Part shown: positions 18,050-27,900 of the stretch, in pieces
Numbering within the stretch: the first letter of the stretch is position 1
Layout of the letters: each line of letters opens with the position of its first letter
Source: Bacillota bacterium
GTDB taxonomy: Bacteria; Bacillota; Clostridia; Lachnospirales; Lachnospiraceae
Length of the DNA stretch: 64,000 nt
Reading direction: 5' to 3'
Assembly (NCBI GenBank): GCA_023399455.1
Contig: JAEWPN010000039.1
Location: forward strand, 14,217 to 78,216
Position numbers and translations under genes: made by a program
The notes under the pieces: generated by a model
Seen by the model: the letters and a program-made list of their open reading frames with translations, nothing else
Database searches by the model: none
What the model was told of the DNA's origin: nothing

Positions 18050-19762
18050 ATGAAAACAAGGATATTTAGTATATTGCTGGCGGCGTGTGTGGGTATTAGC
18101 TCGTTTGCAGGCTGTGGAAATGGCGGAGGAGAAGATGCAAAGAAGAACGGAGTTGTCTCAGGCAGCGCAGGCGAAGAGAACGAGGGTGGAAACAGTGCAG
18201 ATGCATTAGGAGGCACTGTGGCCGAAAAGCAGGCCTTGAACGTATTAGATGATAAATATCGTACTTTTTATGAGGTATTCGTATATTCTTTCTATGATGG
18301 AAATGGGGATGGAATTGGCGATTTGAAGGGCTTGACGAAGAAACTCGATTACATTAATGACGGAGACGATGCTACGGATACCGATCTGGGATGCAATGGG
18401 ATTTGGCTGATGCCTATCATGCCCTCCGCCACTTATCATAAATATGATGTGACGGATTACTACGGAATCGATGAACAGTATGGAACGATGGGTGATTTTG
18501 AGGAATTTATGGCGGCGTGTGATGAGAGGGGAATCGATGTGATTCTGGATTTGGTATTGAACCACACCTCTTCTTCTCACCCATGGTTCATAAAAGCCGG
18601 CAGTTATTTGAAAAGCATAGGCGATGCAGAGCCGTCTTCGAAGGATTGCCCTTACATCGATTATTACAACTTCTCCAGGGAAGGAGGTGCCGGGTATAGC
18701 GGGCTTGATGAAATGTGGTATTATGAAGCGCAGTTTTGGAGTGAAATGCCTGATCTTAATCTTGGCAATGAAGCGGTGCGAGGAGAAATCGAGGATATTG
18801 TCGATTTCTGGCTGGCAAAGGGAGTAGACGGATTCAGACTGGACGCGGCAAAGGAATATTATTCCGGTACGGTAGATGCTAATATCGAAGTCCTTTCCTG
18901 GTTTAGTGAAATGGTAAAGGAGAAAAAGGAGGATGCCTATATTGTAGCGGAGGTATGGTCGGATATGGATACCTATGCGAAATATTATGAAAGCGGCATA
19001 GACAGCGTCTTTGACTTCGCTTTTGCGGACAGCGGGGGAATCATAGCGAATACAGTAAAAGGAAGCCAGTCAGCCAGCGGATTCGGGAAAGCGCTGCAGT
19101 CCTTGGATGAAAAGTTCTCTCAGTATAATGCCGATTATATTGACGCGCCCTTTTATACCAATCACGATTTAGGAAGAAGTGCGGGCTATTATTCAGGAGA
19201 GAACGCAGAGAGCCAGACAAAAATGGCCGGTGGTTTGAATCTTATGATGAATGGCAGTTGCTTCCTATATTATGGTGAAGAACTGGGAATGAAAGGATCG
19301 GGCAAAGACGAGAATAAGAGAGCACCCATGTATTGGAGTGAAAACAGTGAAGAAGCAGGCATGTGCGCCGGACCGCCGGATATGGATGCAGTGAAGATGA
19401 AATATGGCAGCCTAAGCGAACAGGTCGAGACAGCAGATTCCATTTACAATTATTATAAGGAAGCGATAAGGCTTCGAAATGTTTATCCGGAGATCGCCAG
19501 AGGAGAGGTAAGCTATGTGGAGAGTGCTTCTGGCAATAATGTGTGTGTGATAAAGAAGGCGTATGAAGATTCGGAAATACTTCTTATTATGAATATTTCA
19601 GGAGAAGAGCAGGCCGTGGATTTGAGCGGAATCACTGTGAATGAAGAAGAAATAAATGATATAGAGTCACTGGGTGGGGCGCTGCTTACGGGAGAGGAAA
19701 AGATTGGAGTGGAGAATGCAGAGGTTATTATGCCTCCATATTCTATTGGAGTATTTCGCTGA
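18050..19762 (+). CDS. Surface-anchored alpha-amylase lipoprotein (GH13)
   Basis: This 570-residue protein has a lipoprotein signal ending SSFAGC (C22) and a short Gly/Glu/Asn linker. The GH13 barrel shows its conserved regions in order: DLVLNHTSSSHPWF (region I), GVDGFRLDAAK (region II, nucleophile Asp), AEVWSD (region III, acid/base Glu) and FYTNHDLGR (region IV). An N-terminal FYEVFVYSFYDGNGDGIGDL block is typical of oligosaccharide-acting GH13 members. A small beta domain ends the protein. Being outside the cell, it would trim starch to maltodextrins for the adjacent importer. Confidence 0.94.
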   Translation: MKTRIFSILLAACVGISSFAGCGNGGGEDAKKNGVVSGSAGEENEGGNSADALGGTVAEKQALNVLDDKYRTFYEVFVYSFYDGNGDGIGDLKGLTKKLDYINDGDDATDTDLGCNGIWLMPIMPSATYHKYDVTDYYGIDEQYGTMGDFEEFMAACDERGIDVILDLVLNHTSSSHPWFIKAGSYLKSIGDAEPSSKDCPYIDYYNFSREGGAGYSGLDEMWYYEAQFWSEMPDLNLGNEAVRGEIEDIVDFWLAKGVDGFRLDAAKEYYSGTVDANIEVLSWFSEMVKEKKEDAYIVAEVWSDMDTYAKYYESGIDSVFDFAFADSGGIIANTVKGSQSASGFGKALQSLDEKFSQYNADYIDAPFYTNHDLGRSAGYYSGENAESQTKMAGGLNLMMNGSCFLYYGEELGMKGSGKDENKRAPMYWSENSEEAGMCAGPPDMDAVKMKYGSLSEQVETADSIYNYYKEAIRLRNVYPEIARGEVSYVESASGNNVCVIKKAYEDSEILLIMNISGEEQAVDLSGITVNEEEINDIESLGGALLTGEEKIGVENAEVIMPPYSIGVFR

Positions 19763-19815
19763 GGGGAGTGTGCGGATTCTGTAAATCTTTGAAGAACACG
19801 AAAAGGAGCAGAAGG

Positions 19816-20556
19816 ATGTATAAGAATTATATTTTTGACTTGTATGGAACGTTGGTTGATATTCGGACGAATGAGAATAAGGAGAACTTGTGGAAGGGAA
19901 TGGCAGAGCTTTACAGGAATGTGGGGGCTGTGTATGAGGCGGAGGAACTGAAGCGGGATTACTTTTTGTTATGCAGAGAAGAGGAGGAGAGGATTCGCCG
20001 GGAAAAAGAATGCGAATATCCGGAGATAGAGATTGGAGAGGTGTTTCGGAAGCTGTACATGAGGAAAAATGTGAGAGTGGGAGAGGAAACGGCAGTATAT
20101 GCGGCCAGGAGGTTCAGGCAATGGTCCAGGGAATATATAAGAGTCTATGAAGGGGCGGCGGAAATGCTTGCGGAACTGAAGCGGATTGGCCGGAGAGTAT
20201 TTCTGCTGTCTAATGCACAGCGATTGTTTACGATGCCGGAAATTGAAACGTTGGGGATTGAAAAGTTTTTTGATGATATATTTATTTCATCGGATTATGG
20301 AGTGAAGAAACCGGAACGGGCTTATATGGAGTTGTTGCTTAAAAAACAGCATCTGAAGACAAAAGATTGCGTTATGATCGGGAATGAACTCGGGAGTGAC
20401 ATTGAGATAGCTAATGCTTGTGGGATGGATAGCCTGTTTTTGCAGGGGAATGTGCAGGAGACATCGGAAAAAGGAACCGCCGCAACATATGTTGCGGCGG
20501 AAGGCGATTTTGAGCATATCCGTTTTATTTATGATTGGAAAGAGGACGGAAAATAG
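19816..20556 (+). CDS. HAD-superfamily hydrolase (YjjG-like)
   Basis: The protein is about 246 residues. It starts at MYKNYIFDLYGTLVD, 6 bp after AAAGGAG; the longer frame upstream is not supported. HAD motifs are DLYGT (nucleophile Asp and general acid position changed to Y-G-T as in YjjG relatives), LLSNAQ, KKPERAYM and GNELGSDIEIANA. It is probably a phosphatase for a sugar phosphate or nucleotide, and its position at the end of the maltodextrin cluster may be incidental. Its last 32 bp overlap the convergent VanZ-like gene. Confidence 0.88.
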   Translation: MYKNYIFDLYGTLVDIRTNENKENLWKGMAELYRNVGAVYEAEELKRDYFLLCREEEERIRREKECEYPEIEIGEVFRKLYMRKNVRVGEETAVYAARRFRQWSREYIRVYEGAAEMLAELKRIGRRVFLLSNAQRLFTMPEIETLGIEKFFDDIFISSDYGVKKPERAYMELLLKKQHLKTKDCVMIGNELGSDIEIANACGMDSLFLQGNVQETSEKGTAATYVAAEGDFEHIRFIYDWKEDGK

Positions 20557-21055
20557 TCTTTCGCCCGGCCCATCCGACGATACGGACAAGAACGATGCCT
20601 ATGAAGATTCCGATGCTGTCGATTGCCACATCACGGGAGGATGGCCCCCTGCCTGCAACAAAGGATTGGTGGTACTCATCAAAAGCAGCAAAGCCCACGC
20701 AGAATATTCCTGCCACGACCATGAGGGCGAAGCCTCTGACTCCGTATACATAGAGAGGGAAGGCCACTGTCACTGCCAGGATAAAATATTCCGTAACATG
20801 CCCCAGCTTGCGTACATAATGGTGAATGCGGTCTGCATAATGCTCGATTTGCTCCTCGGAAAAATCCTTATCCAACACTTTGTCGGTGACAGTGACTATT
20901 TTGACGCTGACTTTATAGCTGAGCTGGCTGCTGGTAATGCCATTCTGTTCGGAAAGCTGGAATATCATGTACATGACAAAAAGGGCGGGAACAAACGAAA
21001 GCGGCTTTAGCACGAGGCGTAACGTTTTCTTTATAAATAACAAAATGTATTTCAT
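20525..21055 (-). CDS. VanZ-like membrane protein
   Basis: This protein of about 176 residues has four predicted helices. It shows the VanZ-family landmarks HHYVRKLGHVTEYFILAV and GFAAFDEYHQSFVAGRGPSSRDVAIDSIGIFIG. Family members include the teicoplanin resistance protein VanZ, but most have no known role. The start is taken at the second ATG (MKYILLF), 9 bp from AAAGG, though an ATG 6 bp earlier is possible. It overlaps the HAD gene tail to tail, and a strong terminator separates it from the gene upstream. Confidence 0.88.
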   Translation of the reverse strand: MKYILLFIKKTLRLVLKPLSFVPALFVMYMIFQLSEQNGITSSQLSYKVSVKIVTVTDKVLDKDFSEEQIEHYADRIHHYVRKLGHVTEYFILAVTVAFPLYVYGVRGFALMVVAGIFCVGFAAFDEYHQSFVAGRGPSSRDVAIDSIGIFIGIVLVRIVGWAGRKTIFRPLSNHK

Positions 21056-21095
21056 AAACATCTACCTTTCAAGGGGTGACGGCTGTCGCCGGAAA

Positions 21096-21129
21096 CAAAA
21101 AGCGTATACCATGCAGTATACGCTTTTTG
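21096..21129 (-). terminator. Perfect hairpin terminator after the cyclic-nucleotide-domain gene
   Basis: CAAAAAGCGTATAC and GTATACGCTTTTTG are a perfect 14-bp inverted repeat around CATGCA, with T tracts on both strands. It sits between the large leftward gene and the VanZ-like gene. Confidence 0.85.
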
Positions 21130-21187
21130 CTTTTGTATGTAAAATTAAATTTTCTTTATAAATTTATAAATCGACCTGTAATTGATG

Positions 21188-23458
21188 CTACATATCCAGA
21201 TATTCACGCTGAGCCGCAATCTCAGGCGGAACGGGCAGGCGGCTCTTTTGCAGCTTTTGATATATGTTGTCCATGTGATGAAGCTTCTGAGCGCTGCGGA
21301 TCCGGTACCGGTCCAGAATGTCTTTGTACAAAGGATTCATCTTCAGCCGTTCACGTATATCCTTGGAGAACGGGCAGTGAGTAAAGAGAATGTCTCTTGC
21401 CACCTTATTAAGACGGGGAGCACCTTTAGCCTCAAACATAATCCAGATGATGTAATCCCGTATGAACATTTCCTTGTAACTGTTTTTCGCTTTTTGCATT
21501 GCGGATTTAATCTTATCTCTGGCATCGGAGCTGAGTTCGAGATTCTTCTTATAAAACTGTATGTAGTCGAAGTATTCGCTGGTGAGAGAACGCTCGGAAA
21601 TATCGTTCCACCTGGCACCCTGAACGCGTTTGCACATTTCCCAGCGGAATTCTCCGGTAAGCCTCGTCATGATGGTAAGCAGGTCTTCCATCTGGAAGAC
21701 GGAAGACATAAAGCGTGCAGGGGTAGTACGGCGCTTGCCTTCGATTTCCTGCCACATAACTCCACGGATACCGACATTAGGAAATAGGATAATGTCGGGA
21801 AGAACCTCAACGTTAATCATTTCCTTCGCTACGCCGCCGTCGGGATTGGAATAAATAGTCTCTCGCCCGTATGCGCCGAAATCAATAGAGCGGATCCGGG
21901 TGATAGACTCGGTGATTCGGTCGGCAGTAACGAGTGTCTGAGATAGATCCTTCAGCACGTTGTGGTCGGAAAATACCGGACAGAATGTGGAAATACGGCC
22001 AAATGTAATCTTATTGACAAGAGGGAACATATTTTCCAACTCGAATATAACCTTTTTTGCATTGTTCTTGGAAAGCAGAGATTCCTGAGCAGCAGTGATT
22101 TTACCCGTCACCTTCAGCTCATGAATGTGAGCCGTATAATCGATATCGAATTCATTACGGCTGGGCTCCTTTTCCCCGTTATAAACGGCTTTTAACCATT
22201 CATAGGCGGTGTATACATGATTCTCGGGAGAAGAAGGGAAATTCTCCGCGATGGAGTACAGATAGGAAACATTGTCCATTCCCGCCAACTCTTCGTCCAC
22301 ATACCCGAATTGGAAGAACATCTTCAGAATAGTCGGGACGGAATCATCGTGAAGGCTGGCTTGAAAAGCGGACATATATATGGTGTAGAAAAGTTTGGTA
22401 ATATTCATACGCAGTCTGCGGCTGTCGTCATCCACCGCATTTTTATCAATCTGCTTCTTATATTCCTCAATATATTTGCGAAAATCTGCGGCAATATCAG
22501 GGTCACAGTCCGCATATTCCAGAATAATATCCAGGGAATGCTCCACGGCGGCGGCATTTTTGGCAAGCTCAGGATCCTCCACGGGAACGTCCGAACCTTT
22601 CTCCTCCATGAAGGCGAGAGTTTCTTTGTAAGCGTTGATCCTTTCTTTGTATAGCTCGTGATCGATAGAGCCAAAGCCTTCCATATTGATCATCATACGG
22701 CTTATAGCGGCACTTATGGCAGTGGAATCCTCCTCGCGCTGACCGATTCTGAAAAACAGTGTAGTATATAAATCGAAAAGATCCAGTCTATTCTCGTTCA
22801 TGAGCAGTCTGGCAATGTCTGATTTATAATCGTACATAATAAGGCATACGGACATAATTTCAGCGATGTCCTGACTGGTCTTCATGAGCAGGCCATTTAA
22901 ATAGTCGAAGTAGGGAACCGGAGACATAGGAAGCGTCTGCGTTACAACTGTGGACATGTTTTCGTAAAAGTCGGTGAGCCATTGAGGAATATCTTCCTCC
23001 AATGCCAGAGGCTCTATAGTCTCCAAATCGGGCAGTGCACGGGGAGATATGCGGTACCGTTCGCTGAGCTTCACGTATTCATTGTAACTGTCCGTTAAGT
23101 ACTGATACAGATTATTGCAGTCGTATTTGGAGAATTCGTAGACCTCCAGAACATTTTTCATCTGCTTATAGCAGGAAGAAGTAACGAGCTGCGCGAAATT
23201 TGGATTTTTACCAAACATAACGGGAAGCCCGCCCACACTGTATGGAATGGATGCTATTGTAACATCGTCCGACGCTATGTAGGTAAAGATATAAGTATTG
23301 AAATATAACTCGCAGAGACCTATAATGTCTCCCTTGTCCAAAAAAAATTCGCCGTCCGAATATACGGCGCGTACCGTTCCTGTCAAAATCGTATGCAGAG
23401 CGTTAAACGGCTGCCCGCTCTCGCAAATTGTAGTGCCCATTTTAATTTCTTTTGCCAT
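21188..23458 (-). CDS. Large protein with N-terminal cyclic-nucleotide-binding (Crp-like) domain
   Basis: The protein is 756 residues. Residues 1-110 look like a cNMP-binding beta roll: GTTICESGQPFNALHTILTGTVRAVYSDGEFFLDKGDIIGLCELYF. The phosphate-binding cassette residues of true cAMP sensors are not conserved. The remaining ~640 residues are soluble and mainly helical, with no HTH, kinase or membrane segments. They contain a middle region with many acidic stretches and a C-terminal part (DYIIWIMFEAKGAPRLNKVARDILFTHCPFSKDIRERL) I do not recognise. It has AGGAGGGG before the ATG and is transcribed divergently from the next gene. The role is unknown; it may be a cytoplasmic sensor or scaffold. 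Confidence 0.75.
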   Translation of the reverse strand: MAKEIKMGTTICESGQPFNALHTILTGTVRAVYSDGEFFLDKGDIIGLCELYFNTYIFTYIASDDVTIASIPYSVGGLPVMFGKNPNFAQLVTSSCYKQMKNVLEVYEFSKYDCNNLYQYLTDSYNEYVKLSERYRISPRALPDLETIEPLALEEDIPQWLTDFYENMSTVVTQTLPMSPVPYFDYLNGLLMKTSQDIAEIMSVCLIMYDYKSDIARLLMNENRLDLFDLYTTLFFRIGQREEDSTAISAAISRMMINMEGFGSIDHELYKERINAYKETLAFMEEKGSDVPVEDPELAKNAAAVEHSLDIILEYADCDPDIAADFRKYIEEYKKQIDKNAVDDDSRRLRMNITKLFYTIYMSAFQASLHDDSVPTILKMFFQFGYVDEELAGMDNVSYLYSIAENFPSSPENHVYTAYEWLKAVYNGEKEPSRNEFDIDYTAHIHELKVTGKITAAQESLLSKNNAKKVIFELENMFPLVNKITFGRISTFCPVFSDHNVLKDLSQTLVTADRITESITRIRSIDFGAYGRETIYSNPDGGVAKEMINVEVLPDIILFPNVGIRGVMWQEIEGKRRTTPARFMSSVFQMEDLLTIMTRLTGEFRWEMCKRVQGARWNDISERSLTSEYFDYIQFYKKNLELSSDARDKIKSAMQKAKNSYKEMFIRDYIIWIMFEAKGAPRLNKVARDILFTHCPFSKDIRERLKMNPLYKDILDRYRIRSAQKLHHMDNIYQKLQKSRLPVPPEIAAQREYLDM

Positions 23459-23624
23459 GTTGCCCCTCCTGCTGACATTTTTCCTTATAATAATTGTTTA
23501 TATTATACTAACTTTGGTTATGAAATACAACAGAAGATTCCCTTTTTTGACAAGAGTCGCTGTACTTTTTTTCATTTTATGTTATACTTAAAAGAACTAA
23601 GGATAAACCGAGGGGGACAGCTCA

Positions 23625-24107
23625 ATGGATAAAGACACACTTTACATACAGGAAATTGTGAACGGATATAGACCGGACGTTGAGAGGCTGGTCAGGTATA
23701 TTCCGTGGCTGGAATCGAAAACAGGGATTAATGTGTCCAATATGTACAAAGGGGAAGGGATTGCGGAGCACTCTATATCTTTTCCGGTGTATGAGAGTAC
23801 CTTGATGAGCCTTGTGCAGGATGCGCGAAGAACCAATCTGCTGGACAGGAACTATGCCTATGTTTATTCCAGAAACCGTATAAGAAGCGCATCGGACGAA
23901 CAGAGGCTGATAGCGGTCGCTACCATACGCGAAATGGATATGCTGAAGGGTATATTGTCCAAGTATATTCTGGGCGGCATGACAAAAGGAAGACTGTGGA
24001 CAGAGGGAGTTTCTAACGGCTCCATTCTAAAGGTATTGCTCAAGATGAAGGAAATTCTTGAGTATTGGGATAAACCGATAGAACTAAGCGGGGCAGGGAT
24101 TGAGTAA
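23625..24107 (+). CDS. Uncharacterised 160-residue protein
   Basis: This soluble protein has no recognised domain. It is charged and mostly helical, with the blocks YIPWLESKTGINVSNMY near the start and LKVLLKMKEILEYWDKPIEL near the end. A strong GAGGGGG site precedes the ATG. It lies only 13 bp before a TetR regulator on the same strand, so the two probably form an operon. It is divergent from the large cyclic-nucleotide-domain gene across 166 bp. Function unknown. Confidence 0.8.
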   Translation: MDKDTLYIQEIVNGYRPDVERLVRYIPWLESKTGINVSNMYKGEGIAEHSISFPVYESTLMSLVQDARRTNLLDRNYAYVYSRNRIRSASDEQRLIAVATIREMDMLKGILSKYILGGMTKGRLWTEGVSNGSILKVLLKMKEILEYWDKPIELSGAGIE

Positions 24108-24120
24108 GGGGTTCGTATAG

Positions 24121-24705
24121 ATGAGTGAAAAATCGGCGCAGAAGCGAATGTATATATTGGAGACGGCAAGAAAGGTATTTATGGAGAAGGGCTTTAAGAA
24201 CGTTACGATGAAGGACATCGTAGAAGCCTGTGAGATAAGCCGCGGAGGTCTGTACTTGTATTTTGCCAGTACGGAAGAGATTTTTATGGAAGTGTTGAAG
24301 CTGGAGACGGAAGAAACAGATGATGTTTTCTCGGGAAGCATCGGAGAAGATGCGGCGCCCTCTGATATTCTTGCGCTGTTTTTGAAGGAGCAGAAAAAAG
24401 AGCTGCTGAGTAAGAAGAATAATCTTACTATGGCGGTATACGAATTCTTTTTTGCAAACAAATTTCCTAAGAAGGGCCATTTGTTAAAGCAGCAATTCGA
24501 TGCTGCGGTGAAAATTATAGAGAAGTTGATCGAGGCCGGAGTGGCCGCGGGAGAATTCTACTGCGAAGACCCGTTGGGAGCGGCGAGAAATATCATGTAC
24601 GTACTGGAAGGGCTGAAAATAGTTTCTCAGACGAGAGGGATTACAGAGGACATTGTGGACAGAGAAGTTATGTATATTATGCAGGGCCTCATTATGGAAG
24701 AATAG
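24121..24705 (+). CDS. TetR/AcrR-family regulator
   Basis: This 194-residue protein has a standard N-terminal HTH: ILETARKVFMEKGFKNVTMKDIVEACEISRGGLYLYFASTEEIFMEVL (about 11-57). The recognition helix is SRGGLYLYF. The C-terminal two-thirds form an all-helical ligand domain of no identifiable specificity. It is the second gene after the 160-residue unknown protein. Targets may be its own operon or the divergent gene. Confidence 0.92.
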   Translation: MSEKSAQKRMYILETARKVFMEKGFKNVTMKDIVEACEISRGGLYLYFASTEEIFMEVLKLETEETDDVFSGSIGEDAAPSDILALFLKEQKKELLSKKNNLTMAVYEFFFANKFPKKGHLLKQQFDAAVKIIEKLIEAGVAAGEFYCEDPLGAARNIMYVLEGLKIVSQTRGITEDIVDREVMYIMQGLIMEE

Positions 24706-24797
24706 AATTAGTGGAATGGCAAATGCTTCAAAGAGGATACTTTGGGGCATTTTTTATGCTGCTATTTCCCTTTTTCGCAAAATATTTGGATATACCA

Positions 24798-24825
24798 TTG
24801 AAAATTAGTCAGGATTCGTTATAAT
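24798..24825 (+). promoter_or_regulatory. Sigma-A-type promoter of purL
   Basis: TTGAAA and TATAAT are 16 bp apart, about 77 bp before the purL start. The short leader can fold (CATCA...TGATG enclosing GATTG/CAATC), but it shows none of the conserved purine-riboswitch core. Confidence 0.65.
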
Positions 24826-24901
24826 TAAGAATAGTCATCAATTGGAGGATTGTTAGGCAATCTTTTCTGATGTTAAAAAAATGGAGGAAAGTAAATTCAT
24901 C

Positions 24902-27900
24902 ATGGGAAATGTGAAACGCATTTATGTAGAAAAGAAGGAACCCTTTGCCGTAAAGGCGAAAGAGCTGAAGGAGGAAATCCGAAGTTACTTAGGCATATCG
25001 GGCGTAAAAGACGTGAGAATGTTCATACGTTACGATGTTGAGAACCTATCAGAAGATACTTTTGAGGCTGCCTGCAGGATTGTTTTTTCAGAGCCGCCGG
25101 TGGATATCCTTTATAAGGAGAACTTCGAGATACCTGCGAACGGAAAAGTGTTCAGCGTGGAATATCTGCCAGGACAGTTCGATCAGCGTGCGGATTCCGC
25201 AGTTCAGTGTGTGAAATTTTTACGGGAAAATGAGCAGCCCATTATTAAGACGGCAGTCACTTATCTCGTAATAGGAGACGTTTCCGAGGATGAATTTGAG
25301 AAAATAAAAGCGTATTGCATCAATCCGGTGGATTCCAGAGAGACGGATATGATGAAGCCGGATACTCTTGTTACACAGTTCGAGGAACCGGAAGACGTTT
25401 CCGTTCTGGATGGATTTAAGGATATGCCGGAAAGGGAGTTAGAGGAATTATACGAGTCTTTGGGGCTTGCCATGACGTTCAGGGACTTTAAGCACATTCA
25501 GAATTATTTCAAAAATGATGAGCGCAGAAATCCTACCATGACGGAAATCAGAGTGCTCGATACATATTGGTCAGACCACTGCCGCCATACTACCTTCTCT
25601 ACGGAGCTTAAGAACGTGGAGTTCGGCGAAGGCTACTACAGGACCCCTATCGAAACAACGTATCAGAGTTATCTCGATACGAGAGAAGAGATTTTCAGAG
25701 GCAGAAAGGACAAGTTCATCTGTTTGATGGATCTGGCACTTATGGCGATGCGTAAGCTGAAAAAGGACGGAAAGCTAAACGATATGGAGGAGTCCGATGA
25801 AATCAATGCGTGCTCTGTCATCGTTCCTGTGGAAATAGATTACGGCGAGGGAATGGTAAACGAGGAGTGGCTCGTGTTCTTTAAGAATGAGACCCATAAC
25901 CATCCTACGGAAATAGAGCCTTTCGGTGGTGCAGCAACCTGCCTTGGCGGTGCGATCCGCGATCCTCTTTCAGGACGGGGCTACGTATATCAGGCGATGC
26001 GCGTGACCGGTGCGGCGGACCCGACGGTACCGGTGGCGGAGACGTTAAAAGGAAAACTGTCCCAGAAGAAGCTTGTGCGCGGTGCAGCCAGCGGCTATTC
26101 TTCTTATGGCAACCAGATAGGACTGGCGACCGGTTATGTAAAGGAGATTTATCATCCCGATTATGTGGCGAAGAGAATGGAAATCGGTGCGGTAATGGGA
26201 GCAGCGCCCAGACGCAACGTTATTCGTGAGAATTCCGATCCTGATGATATTATCATCCTTCTTGGAGGAAGGACAGGCAGGGACGGCTGCGGAGGAGCTA
26301 CAGGGTCCTCCAAGGTGCATACGGAGAATTCTATCGAGACCTGCGGTGCGGAGGTGCAGAAAGGAAACGCGCCTACAGAACGCAAGATTCAGAGACTTTT
26401 CAGAAGAGAAGAAGTGAGCAGGATCATAAAAAAATGCAACGATTTCGGTGCAGGCGGCGTTTCTGTGGCGATCGGCGAGCTGGCGGACGGGTTGGTCGTA
26501 GACTTGGATAAGGTGCCGAAGAAGTATGCGGGCCTGGATGGTACGGAGTTAGCTATTTCCGAATCTCAGGAAAGAATGGCTGTAGTAGTAGGTCCTTCCG
26601 ATGCAGACAGCTTCTTGGAATTTGCAGCGCAGGAGAATCTGGAAGCGGTTCCCGTTGCCGTTGTGACGAAGGAGCCGAGGCTCGTTTTAAAATGGCGCGG
26701 TAAGGAGATCGTTAACATTAAGAGAACATTTCTCGATACCAACGGCGCTCATCAGGAAACGAATGTAAATGTGGATATTCCCAAAAAAGAAGAAAATTAT
26801 TTCGATTATATAGCGATTCCTTCGGTAAAGGAGAAATTGGAAGAAGAGGACGTGAAAGCGGCATGGCTTGCGGGACTCAATGATTTGAATGTATGCTCCC
26901 AAAAAGGATTGGTGGAAATGTTCGACTCATCTATCGGTGCAGCTTCCGTGCTCATGCCTTACGGCGGTAAATATCAGTTGACAGAGACGCAGGTAATGGC
27001 GGCGAAGCTTCCGGTATTAAAAGGAAAAACCGATGCGGTTACTCTTATGAGCTACGGTTTCGATCCCTATCTTTCCTCATGGAGCCCATATCATGGAGCG
27101 ATTTATGCGGTGACGGAATCCATGGCGAAGATTGTTGCGGCAGGCGGTGATTTTAGAAATATCCGCTTTACCTTCCAGGAATATTTCAGGCGCATGACTT
27201 CGGAACCGGAACGTTGGAGTCAGCCTTTTGCAGCTCTTTTAGGTGCATATGACGCGCAGATCGGATACGGCCTTGCGTCCATCGGTGGTAAGGACAGCAT
27301 GTCGGGAACCTTTCAGGATATTGACGTACCTCCTACTCTTGTATCTTTTGCTGTGGATGTAGCGAAAGAGGGCAATATCGTAACACCGGAGCTTAAGAAT
27401 GCAGGGAATAAGTTGGTTCAGTTCTGGATCGATAAGGATGAATACGATATTCCGATTTATGAAAATGTTATGAATTTGTATCAGCAGATTACTCTGCTTA
27501 TTGAAGAAGGAGTTATTGTGTCCGCCTATGCACAGGATGCTAAGGGCCTCGTTTCTTCCATCAGCAAGATGGCATTCGGCAATAAATTGGGCGTGAATAT
27601 GTCAGGGGAGCTGTCTGCAAAGGAATTGTTTGAAAATGGTTTAGGTGATATTGTGGCGGAGGTGACCGCGGATAATCTGGAGAAATTGAGTGAGCTTCCG
27701 AACTGCCGTGTGGTAGGTGAAGTGACGAAGGAACCGGAATTCACCTATAAGGATGTTCATATTTCCATGGAAGAGGCGCTGTCGGCATGGACCTCTAAGT
27801 TAGAAAAGGTATTTCCGACGAAGGCGGTGAAAGAAACGACGCCTGTAGAGTCTCCGCTTTATACGACGGACAAGGTTTATATATGCAAAAACAAGGTGGC

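Noticed and set aside
24706-24901. Purine riboswitch or PurR box before purL
   Set aside because: The leader is short and lacks the conserved riboswitch core; no CGAA-type PurR box pair is seen.
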